Positions 26,215 to 33,304 of a stretch of 64,000 nt of DNA are shown here, piece by piece. Within the stretch, counting starts at the first letter, position 1. Every line of letters starts with the position of its first letter. The stretch covers positions 8,962,501-9,026,500 of the forward strand of contig NZ_AP018448.1 of assembly GCF_030294945.1 (NCBI RefSeq). The letters run 5' to 3'. Under the pieces are notes generated by a model. The model was given only the letters and a program-made list of their open reading frames with translations, made no database searches and was not told the origin of the DNA. A program made the position numbers and the translations under genes. The DNA is from Streptomyces graminofaciens. GTDB lineage: Bacteria > Actinomycetota > Actinomycetes > Streptomycetales > Streptomycetaceae.

Positions 26215-27045
26215 TCAGCGTCCGATGAACTGTGGCCCTTGCGGCGGCATTCTGAAGTTCGGGTCCGGGAGGGCCGCCGCCGTCGGCTGGGGATAGCCGT
26301 ACGCCGGCTGCGGGTAGCCGTAGGCCGGGGCGTGCTGGGGCGGCTGTTGGGTGGGGGGTGCCGGGGGGTAGCCGTACGAGGGCTGGGACGGGACTCCGGT
26401 GGTGGGCTGCTCGGGGGGCAGGGGGGCCGAGATCTCCGGGGCCGGAGCCGGGGCCGGGGTCTGGGTCGTCGTCGCGGCCGCTGCTGCGGCTGCCGCCGCC
26501 TCCGACTCGTCGACCGAGATACCGAAGTCGGTCGCGAGGCCCTGCAGGCCGTTGGTGTAGCCCTCGCCGAGGGCGCGGAACTTCCAGCCGCCGCCGCGGC
26601 GGTACAGCTCGCCGCAGATCAGGGCCGTCTCCTCGCCGGTCTCCGGCTTGATGTCGAAATACGCCAGCGGTTCGGCATCGGCGACGGTGGCGTCGTACAG
26701 CAGGATGCGCAGCGACCGTACGCGATCGAACGTCACGTCTTCCGCCGATGCCACCAGGAGAATCTGGCCGACGGCGGACTCGACACCTGTCAGATCCGTC
26801 TGGATCGTGTCCGTCAGGCCCTCGGCCACGCGCTTCTTGCCGAGTCGCCACACCTTGCCGGAAGGGTGGCGTGGCTGGTTGTAGAAGACGAAGTCCTCGT
26901 CGGACCGTACCCGTCCGTCGGGCCCTAGGAGCAGCGCCGAGGCGTCGACGTCCGGGACACCCTGTCCGGGTGTCCAGCGCAGCACGGCGCGGACCGCCGT
27001 GGCTTCGATCGGGACGTTCGACCCCTTCAGCATCGCGTGCGTCAT
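26215..27045 (-). CDS. TerD-family protein with Pro/Gln/Tyr-rich tail
   Basis: Protein of 276 residues: a TerD domain (about 5-175: [55 protein letters not shown]) followed by an Ala run and a disordered tail of about 95 residues with repeated YGYPQP/YGYPPAP units. The tail may mediate binding or phase separation. It is transcribed in the opposite direction to the HpcH-PRTase-HAD genes, with about 190 bases between starts. It is probably part of the same stress system. Confidence 0.92.
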   Translation of the reverse strand: MTHAMLKGSNVPIEATAVRAVLRWTPGQGVPDVDASALLLGPDGRVRSDEDFVFYNQPRHPSGKVWRLGKKRVAEGLTDTIQTDLTGVESAVGQILLVASAEDVTFDRVRSLRILLYDATVADAEPLAYFDIKPETGEETALICGELYRRGGGWKFRALGEGYTNGLQGLATDFGISVDESEAAAAAAAAATTTQTPAPAPAPEISAPLPPEQPTTGVPSQPSYGYPPAPPTQQPPQHAPAYGYPQPAYGYPQPTAAALPDPNFRMPPQGPQFIGR

Positions 27046-27235
27046 GCGGTCATCCTGCCCTCTCGGTCCTGATCACGACAACGCGGGGGCGGGGAATCGC
27101 TGGACAAACCGTCGAACGCTGGACACAGCTGAGTTACCAGAACTTCATGCCCGACGGGAACTGATGTCACAAGTTTGTACGTACTATTACCGGCCACCTT
27201 CACGCCGAGCCGATCAGTAGCCACGGGGGAACTCC

Positions 27236-28402
27236 ATGCGTCATTTCGGGCACATCGCCCCTGAGGAGCGCCAGCGTCTCTTCCATCGAGAGCCGGTCGA
27301 GTTCCACGCGGACTCCCCGGCCCGGGTGCTCGCCGCCGCCCTCGGCGCCACGCTGTACAGCCCCGCCACCCGGGAGCGGTTGGCCGACGACATCGTGAAG
27401 CAGGCCGGGCGTGGAGTGGTCTCCATGGTGCTGTGCCTGGAGGACTCGATCGACGACTCGGAGGTCGAGCCCGCCGAGGAGAACCTGGTCCGCCAGTTCG
27501 CCGACCTCGCCGGACGGCCCGACGCCGAGCTTCCGCTGCTCTTCATCCGGGTCCGCTTCCCCGAGCAGATTCCCGACCTCGCGCGGCGCCTCGGCCCCGC
27601 CGTCCGGCTGCTGTCCGGATTCGTACTGCCGAAGTTCACCGAGGAGCGGGGTGTCGCGTTCCTGGAGGCGCTCACCATGGCCGAGGCGGCGAGCGGACGG
27701 CGGCTCTTCGCCATGCCCGTACTGGAATCTCCCGAACTGATGTACAGGGAAACGCGCGTAGAAGCGCTCCAGGGCATCGCCCACACCGTCGACAAGTACC
27801 GCGACCGCGTGCTCGCGCTGCGCCTCGGCGTCACCGACTTCTGCTCCTCCTACGCCCTGCGCCGGGCGCCCGACATGACCGCGTACGACGTCCAGATCGT
27901 GGCCTCCGTGATCGCGGACGTGGTGAACGTGCTCGGGCGGGCCGACGGCACCGGGTTCACCGTCACCGGGCCGGTCTGGGAGTACTTCCGGGTCCAGGAG
28001 CGCATGTTCAAGCCGCAGCTGCGCACCAGCCCCTTCCTCGCCAACCGCGAGCTGTCCCTGCGCGAGTCGCTCATAGAGCACGCCCTGGACGGGCTGCTGC
28101 GGGAGATCTCCCTGGACCAGGCCAACGGCCTGCTCGGCAAGACCTGCATCCACCCCTCGCACGTTCTGCCGGTGCACGCGCTGTCCGTGGTCAGCCACGA
28201 GGAGTACGGCGACGCCCAGGACATCCTGCGGCCCGAGCGTCACGGCGGCGGGGTCCTGCGCTCCGCCTCCCGGAACAAGATGAACGAGGTCAAGCCGCAC
28301 CGCGCCTGGGCGGAAAGGGTTCTGCAGCGAGCGGATGTCTTCGGCGTCGCCCGGGAGGACATTGGATTCGTGGACCTGTTGGCCGCGGGCCTGCCCGACT
28401 GA
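27236..28402 (+). CDS. HpcH/HpaI aldolase / citrate-lyase-beta-like protein (Ter-associated)
   Basis: TIM-barrel enzyme of 388 residues of the citrate lyase beta / HpcH superfamily. Features are SMVLCLEDSIDD (acidic metal ligands, about 62-73), LFIRVRFPEQ (substrate Arg, about 102) and LRLGVTDFCSSYALRR (about 199). Unlike classical CitE it begins RHFGHIAPEERQRLFHREP, as in Ter-linked members. It is first in a three-gene set with a double PRTase protein and a HAD phosphatase; comparative genomics has proposed such sets to build a ribonucleoside-like metabolite. It would form or cleave a C-C bond; the substrate is unknown. Confidence 0.85.
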   Translation: MRHFGHIAPEERQRLFHREPVEFHADSPARVLAAALGATLYSPATRERLADDIVKQAGRGVVSMVLCLEDSIDDSEVEPAEENLVRQFADLAGRPDAELPLLFIRVRFPEQIPDLARRLGPAVRLLSGFVLPKFTEERGVAFLEALTMAEAASGRRLFAMPVLESPELMYRETRVEALQGIAHTVDKYRDRVLALRLGVTDFCSSYALRRAPDMTAYDVQIVASVIADVVNVLGRADGTGFTVTGPVWEYFRVQERMFKPQLRTSPFLANRELSLRESLIEHALDGLLREISLDQANGLLGKTCIHPSHVLPVHALSVVSHEEYGDAQDILRPERHGGGVLRSASRNKMNEVKPHRAWAERVLQRADVFGVAREDIGFVDLLAAGLPD

Positions 28403-28484
28403 GAGCCGGTGTGCCTTCCCAGCCGGTGTGCCTTTCCGCGCCCGCATCCGCGTCGTACCGACCGACGTACCGACTAAGGAATCG

Positions 28485-31013
28485 ATGAATAACGCAGCGA
28501 ACGACTCGATCTGGTCCGGGACCTGGGTCGCCGAGCGACTCGGGGTCGAACTGGTAGGCGACGATCGGCTGGGCGACCTGCTGGGGCTGGCGCTGCGGCG
28601 CAACCCCAAGCGGGCCCATCTGCTGGTGTCGAACGTGCTCGGCAAGCATGTGCCGCAGTCGCCGGCCGTCGTGTACGGGCACGGGTTCGCGCTCGGCCGG
28701 CAGGTGCGGGAGCTGCTGGGGGCCGCCGGGACACGCACGGCGGTGGTCCTCGGGTACGCGGAGACGGCGACCGGGCTCGGGCACGCCGTCGCGGACGGGC
28801 TGGGCGAGACGCCCTACCTCCACTCCACCCGGCGGCCGGTCGAGGGCGTGTCCCAGGCCGGCGGCTTCGAGGAGTCCCACTCCCACGCGACCTCCCATCT
28901 GCTGCTGCCGGAGGACCCCGCGCTGCTCGCGGGGCGGGGTCCGCTGGTGCTGGTCGACGACGAGTTCTCCACCGGGAACACGGTCCTGAACACGATTCGC
29001 GCGCTGCACGAGCGGTATCCGCGGCAGCGGTACGTCGTCGTGGCGCTGGTCGACATGAGGTCGGCGGCGGATCAGGGGCGGCTGGCGGAGTTCGCGCACG
29101 AGATCGGGGCGCGGGTGGCTCTGGTGGCCGCGGTGAAGGGGACCGTACGGCTGCCGGAAGGGGTGCTGGAGAAAGGGCAGGCACTGGTCGCCGAGTACGA
29201 GGGTGCCGCGCCGTCCGTGGAGCCGGGCTCCGCTTCGGATGTCACCCGGGTCGAGCTGGGCTGGCCGGCCGGGGTGCCCGACGGGGGGCGGCACGGGTTC
29301 ACGCCCGCGCATCGCTCGCGGCTGGAGGCCGAGCTGCCCGCGATGGCCGCGCGGCTCGCGGAGGCGCTGCCGCGTGGGGCCCGGCGGGTGCTGGTGCTCG
29401 GCTTCGAGGAGCTGATGTACGCGCCGCTGGTCCTAGCGCGCGAGCTGGAGCGGCTGGTGGAGGGCATGGAGATACGGTTCTCCACCACCACGCGGTCGCC
29501 GGTCCTCGCGGTCGACGACCCCGGCTACGCGATACGCAGCCGAATCGTCTTCCCGGCGCATGACGAGCCTGCGGACGGGCCGGGGGAGCGGTACGCGTAC
29601 AACGTGGCCGGCGGTGGGTTCGACGCGGTGGTCGCGGTCGTCGACTCGGCCGCGGACTCGGCCGAGCTACAGGCGGACGACGGACTGCTGGCGGTCCTCG
29701 CCGCGCACACGCCGAGCGTGCTGCTGGCCGTGGTGCCTTCGTATGCGCCGCCGTATGTGCCGCCGGTTCGGCACCGCCGGGATGCGGCGTCCCGGCCGGG
29801 CGCCGCCGCGGCGGAAGACAAGAAGCCGATCTCACACCTCCCCGAAAGGCCCTCCATGCTGCCCGACCCCCTCCGAGGCCCCGGCTTCTCCTCCTACGCG
29901 CCCGACGAGGTCGGCTGGCTGCTCCAGGACCTCTCGGACGTGACGCTGGAGGCGCCGACCGAGGAGCGGGAGGAGGCCATCCAGAGCGGTGGCGCGCACT
30001 ACGCCGAGTCCCTGCCCGTCGAGTACCAGCCGAGCGAGCAGTACCAGGCCCTCTTCCGCAGCGCGCTGGAGGACTCCGCCGAGCGGATCGCGGTGGCCGT
30101 GGGCGTCGTGACCGAGTCCGTGCTGGCCGAGCGGTCGCCGCGGCCCGTGCTCGTGTCGCTCGCCCGCGCCGGGACCCCCGTGGGCGTGTTGATGCGGCGC
30201 TGGGCGCAACACCGGCACGGCATCGAGCTGCCGCACTACGCCGTGTCGATCGTGCGCGGACGCGGAATCGACGCCAACGCCCTCCGCTGGCTGGCCGCGC
30301 ACCACGACCCCGCGGATGTCGTCTTCGTCGACGGCTGGACCGGCAAGGGCGCGATCACCCGTGAACTCGTCGCGGCGGTGGAGGAGTTCGAGGCGTCCGA
30401 CGGCATCACCGGCTTCGACCCGGAGATCGCCGTACTCGCCGACCCGGGCTCCTGCGTCCGTACCTACGGCACCCGCGAGGACTTCCTCATCCCCTCCGCC
30501 TGCCTCAACTCGACCGTCTCCGGGCTGATCTCGCGGACCGTGCTGCGTTCCGACCTGGTCGGGCCGAACGACTTCCACGGGGCGAAGTTCTACCGCGAAC
30601 TCGCCGAGGTGGATGTGTCGGTGGACTTCCTCGACGCCATAGCCGCCCGGTTCGACGCGGTCGGCGATGTCGTCGACGCCCGCACCAAGGAGCTGCTCGC
30701 CGCCGACCGCACCCCGACCTGGGAGGGCTGGGCGGCCGTCGAGCGCATCAGCGAGGAGTACGGGATTCACGACGTCAACCTGGTCAAGCCGGGTGTCGGC
30801 GAGACCACGCGCGTACTGCTGCGCCGGGTACCGTGGAAGATCCTCGCGCGGGCCGGGGCGGGCGCGGACCTCGACCATGTACGCCTGCTCGCCGAACAGA
30901 GAGGGGTACCGGTGGAAGAGGTGGCCGAACTGCCGTACACATGCGTGGGGTTGATCCACCCGCAGTACACGCGGGGCGCGACCGGCGCCGACGGCAAGGC
31001 GGTGACGGTCTGA
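28485..31013 (+). CDS. Fused phosphoribosyltransferase-TRSP / StiP-type PRTase-PELOTA protein
   Basis: Protein of 842 residues combining two Ter-linked enzymes. The N-half (1-450) is a PRTase with PRPP motif VLVDDEFSTGNT (about 155-166), then a TRSP-like region (about 265-420). The C-half (from about 458, MLPDPLRGPGFSSYAPDEVGWLL) is a StiP-type PRTase with VVFVDGWTGKGA (about 605), ending in a PELOTA/L7Ae-like RNA-binding segment (TTRVLLRRVPWKILAR, about 776, to the end). ATG 28485 has AAGGA upstream. An internal ATG at 29856 (residue 458) follows GAAAGGCCCTCC and could give the C-half separately. Its stop overlaps the HAD start (TGATG). Confidence 0.85.
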   Translation: MNNAANDSIWSGTWVAERLGVELVGDDRLGDLLGLALRRNPKRAHLLVSNVLGKHVPQSPAVVYGHGFALGRQVRELLGAAGTRTAVVLGYAETATGLGHAVADGLGETPYLHSTRRPVEGVSQAGGFEESHSHATSHLLLPEDPALLAGRGPLVLVDDEFSTGNTVLNTIRALHERYPRQRYVVVALVDMRSAADQGRLAEFAHEIGARVALVAAVKGTVRLPEGVLEKGQALVAEYEGAAPSVEPGSASDVTRVELGWPAGVPDGGRHGFTPAHRSRLEAELPAMAARLAEALPRGARRVLVLGFEELMYAPLVLARELERLVEGMEIRFSTTTRSPVLAVDDPGYAIRSRIVFPAHDEPADGPGERYAYNVAGGGFDAVVAVVDSAADSAELQADDGLLAVLAAHTPSVLLAVVPSYAPPYVPPVRHRRDAASRPGAAAAEDKKPISHLPERPSMLPDPLRGPGFSSYAPDEVGWLLQDLSDVTLEAPTEEREEAIQSGGAHYAESLPVEYQPSEQYQALFRSALEDSAERIAVAVGVVTESVLAERSPRPVLVSLARAGTPVGVLMRRWAQHRHGIELPHYAVSIVRGRGIDANALRWLAAHHDPADVVFVDGWTGKGAITRELVAAVEEFEASDGITGFDPEIAVLADPGSCVRTYGTREDFLIPSACLNSTVSGLISRTVLRSDLVGPNDFHGAKFYRELAEVDVSVDFLDAIAARFDAVGDVVDARTKELLAADRTPTWEGWAAVERISEEYGIHDVNLVKPGVGETTRVLLRRVPWKILARAGAGADLDHVRLLAEQRGVPVEEVAELPYTCVGLIHPQYTRGATGADGKAVTV

Positions 31014-31822
31014 TGTCGGTACTGGTGACGAGCGACCTCGACCGTACGCTCATCTACTCCTCGGCCGCCCTCGCGCTGACCATGCCGGACGCCCGGGCGC
31101 CCCGGCTGCTCACCGTGGAGGTGCACGAGAGCAGGCCGCTGTCGTACATGACGGAGACGTCCGCGCGGTTGCTCTCCGAGCTGGGGGACCTCGTGGTGTT
31201 CGTGCCGACCACCACCCGGACCCGCAAGCAGTACCAGCGGATCAATCTGCCGGGGCCGGCTCCGAAGTACGCGATCTGTGCCAACGGCGGGCATCTGCTC
31301 GTCGACGGCGTCACCGACGGCGACTGGTACGCCCAGGTGACGGGCCGGCTCGCGGACGAGTGCGCGCCGCTGGACGAGGTGCGGGCGTATCTGGCGGACA
31401 CCACCGACCCGTCCTGGGTGCGCAAGCACCGGGTCGCCGAGGACCTCTTCGCCTATCTCGTCGTCGAGCGCGAGCTCGTGCCCGAGGAGTGGGTGAAGGA
31501 GCTGGCGGTGTGGGCCGAGAACCGGGGCTGGACCGTCTCGCTCCAGGGCCGCAAGATCTACGCGGTGCCGAAGCCGCTGACCAAGAGTGCGGCCATGCGC
31601 GAGGTCGCGCGCAGGACCGGGGCCGAGTTGACGTTGGCCGCGGGTGACTCTCTGCTGGATGCGGATCTGCTGCTCGCGGTGGATCGGGCCTGGCGGCCGG
31701 GGCACGGGGAGCTGGCGGACGCGGGGTGGGTCGGGCCCGCGGTCATCGGGCTTCCGGAGCGGGGTGTGGCGGCCGGGGAGCGGATTCTTCGGGAGTTCCT
31801 GCGGGCGTCGCGGGAACGGTGA
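31013..31822 (+). CDS. HAD-superfamily hydrolase (Ter-associated)
   Basis: Phosphatase-type enzyme of 269 residues. Motif I is SDLDRTLIY (Asp8/Asp10), motif II is around VFVPTTTRT (about 62-70), motif III Lys is PLTKSAAM (about 188), and motif IV is AAGDSLLDADLLL (about 207-219). It is a Cof-like HAD. Its ATG overlaps the PRTase stop, so it is translationally coupled and is likely the last step of the same pathway, removing a phosphate. Its final 80 bases lie antisense to the extended 3' end of the DedA gene. Confidence 0.88.
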   Translation: MSVLVTSDLDRTLIYSSAALALTMPDARAPRLLTVEVHESRPLSYMTETSARLLSELGDLVVFVPTTTRTRKQYQRINLPGPAPKYAICANGGHLLVDGVTDGDWYAQVTGRLADECAPLDEVRAYLADTTDPSWVRKHRVAEDLFAYLVVERELVPEEWVKELAVWAENRGWTVSLQGRKIYAVPKPLTKSAAMREVARRTGAELTLAAGDSLLDADLLLAVDRAWRPGHGELADAGWVGPAVIGLPERGVAAGERILREFLRASRER

Positions 31823-32564
31823 GGTCGGCTTCCGGGCCGTTCAGGGGGTGGCGGGCGCTGTCGTTCGCGGGCTGCGGCTTCGTCGTGGCTCGTCGCGTCC
31901 ACGCGGCGGAGCCGCAAACGCCACAGCCCCGCGCCCCTTGAAGGGCGGCCCTTCTCCGGAAGCGGGTCAGGGTGAACATCACCACGGCCAGGGCCGCCGC
32001 GGCGAGGACGATCTTCGAGTACGTCGAGGCGATCGCCGTCACCTCGGTCCAGTTGGCGCCGAGGAAGTAGCCCGCCAGTACGAACACCGTGTTCCAGATC
32101 ACGCTGCCCAGGGTCGTGAGCGCGGTGAACACGGGCAGGGGCATGCGTTCCACGCCGGCCGGTACGGAGATCAGGCTGCGGAAGACCGGGATCATCCGGC
32201 CGAAGAAGATCGCCTTGGTGCCGTGCCGCAGGAACCAGCCCTCCGTCCGCTCGATGTCCGCGACCTTGACCAGCGGCAGCTTCGCGGCGAGGGCGACCGT
32301 GCGGTCGCGGCCGAGGAGGGCGCCCACGCCGTAGAGCGCGAGGGCGCCGATCACCGAGCCCGCGGTGGTCCACAGCAGCGCGGCCCAGAGGTCCATCCGG
32401 CCCGTGCTGGCGGCGAAGCCCGCGAGGGGGAGAATGACCTCACTGGGGATCGGGGGGAAGAGGTTCTCCAGCGCGACGGCGATGCCGGCCCCGGGCGCCC
32501 CGAGGGTGTCCATCAGGCTGTTGATCCACTGGGGTGCGCCGCTCGCCGCCGCCATCGCTGTCAT
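31743..32564 (-). CDS. DedA-family membrane protein with run-on C-terminus
   Basis: Envelope protein of 273 residues; DedA proteins act in lipid carrier recycling and membrane homeostasis. The domain fills about 1-205: ENLFPPIPSEVILPLAGF (about 33-50), GSVIGALALYGVGALLGR, and FGRMIPVFRSLISVPAG (about 121-137). The C-terminal 70 residues are not family-like. They are encoded by repeat copy R4 and then by the antisense of the HAD gene end, so the native stop seems to have been lost. ATG 32564 lies upstream in the 124-base gap after the FmdB gene. Confidence 0.88.
   Translation of the reverse strand: MTAMAAASGAPQWINSLMDTLGAPGAGIAVALENLFPPIPSEVILPLAGFAASTGRMDLWAALLWTTAGSVIGALALYGVGALLGRDRTVALAAKLPLVKVADIERTEGWFLRHGTKAIFFGRMIPVFRSLISVPAGVERMPLPVFTALTTLGSVIWNTVFVLAGYFLGANWTEVTAIASTYSKIVLAAAALAVVMFTLTRFRRRAALQGARGCGVCGSAAWTRRATTKPQPANDSARHPLNGPEADLTVPATPAGTPEESAPRPPHPAPEAR
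31867..31945. repeat. Intergenic palindromic repeat, copy R4 (inside the DedA frame)
   Basis: Reads GCGGGCTGCGGCTTCGTCGT, GGCTCGTCGCGTCCACGCGG, then GGAGCCGCA and CCCCGCGCCCCTT. TGCGGCT (31873-31879) pairs with AGCCGCA (31910-31916). It is the expanded form, like R6 and R7, and is read through by the DedA frame on the minus strand. Confidence 0.65.
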
Positions 32565-32688
32565 GAGGGCACGCTAGGCGAGCGAAGCTTAAGAGAGCCT
32601 GAGGGAACGTAAGGGTCAGGTGAGTGCTCGCGAGGCGGGGCCCGATTGAACGATCAAACCCCGCCGGCCGTTGAACAAAGCGTGTCGA

Positions 32689-32913
32689 TCAACCGCAGCA
32701 ACCCCCGCCGCAGCAGCCGCCTCCACCACCGCCGCCCGCGCGGGGGGCCGGTGCGGACGCGGAGGCCGTACCGCCCACAGCCACGGTCGACAGCAGTTTG
32801 ACCGTGTCGGCGTGGCCGGCCGGGCAGTCCGCGGGGGCGGAGGACTCGGCCATCGGGCGGCTCAGTTCGAACGTGTCGCCGCAGGTGCGGCAGCGGTACT
32901 CGTAGCGAGGCAT
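32689..32913 (-). CDS. FmdB-type zinc ribbon protein
   Basis: Small protein of 74 residues. It starts PRYEYRCRTCGDTFEL and has a zinc ribbon with Cys8, Cys11, Cys30 and His34 as likely ligands. It ends in a Gly/Cys-rich tail (GGGGGGGCCGGGCCG) that may bind metal. FmdB-family members are annotated as putative regulators on the basis of one methylotroph gene; the actual role is unknown. The first ATG is 6 bases further upstream (32919), but the family start is PRYEY. It has its own promoter region of about 380 bases shared with the PBP gene. Confidence 0.85.
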   Translation of the reverse strand: MPRYEYRCRTCGDTFELSRPMAESSAPADCPAGHADTVKLLSTVAVGGTASASAPAPRAGGGGGGGCCGGGCCG

Positions 32914-33229
32914 GTGCACAGGCTAACCGGCGCGCCGAGGGGGTCGGCAGAACGTCCGGAACCGCTTTCCCCCTTGCCGTATCGGGCAGCTCGGGAAACG
33001 ATCTTTCCCTGGGGGCGGAGAGTCCTTTTCTGTGTGGTTTGTTGCAACGTACGGACTGGCCATTTCTTTCTGCTTCGTGATCGAAGAACTTGTGAAGTTG
33101 GCTGATAATTTGTGTGCGCGGTGTGGGGGCGGCCGAGAGGCCGGGGGAATCGGGGGGACGGCAATCGTGGTTCAAGCGGCTGTGCCCGAGCCACACCAGC
33201 GGCTGCAAGTTGGGGAGGGAGGCGCAGTC
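32914..33229. other. Divergent regulatory region, FmdB / PBP
   Basis: About 316 bases between the FmdB start and the small leader ORF before the PBP gene. A relatively AT-rich stretch (33030-33110, with GTGTGGTTTGTTGCAACG and GATAATTTG) is the likeliest promoter. No terminator or known RNA motif is recognised. GGAGGGAGG (33214-33222) is the leader ORF ribosome-binding site. Confidence 0.5.
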
Positions 33230-33304
33230 GTGACCACTGCCTGCCATCACGTGGGTGCCGTGCGTCCCGTGGGACGTGCATCCATAGGGGTGTGCCGTGG
33301 CTAG
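33230..33304 (+). CDS. Small leader ORF coupled to the PBP gene
   Basis: A 24-residue ORF starting GTG (TTACHHVGAVRPVGR..GVCRG) with a very strong ribosome-binding site GGAGGGAGG ending 7 bases before it. Its stop TAG (33302-33304) falls 8 bases inside the PBP gene, which starts at GTG 33297 in another frame, so ribosomes finishing the leader could re-initiate there. It contains four GTG codons, two adjacent His and two Cys. No homologue is recognised. Translation is inferred from the ribosome-binding site and overlap only. Confidence 0.5.
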   Translation: MTTACHHVGAVRPVGRASIGVCRG

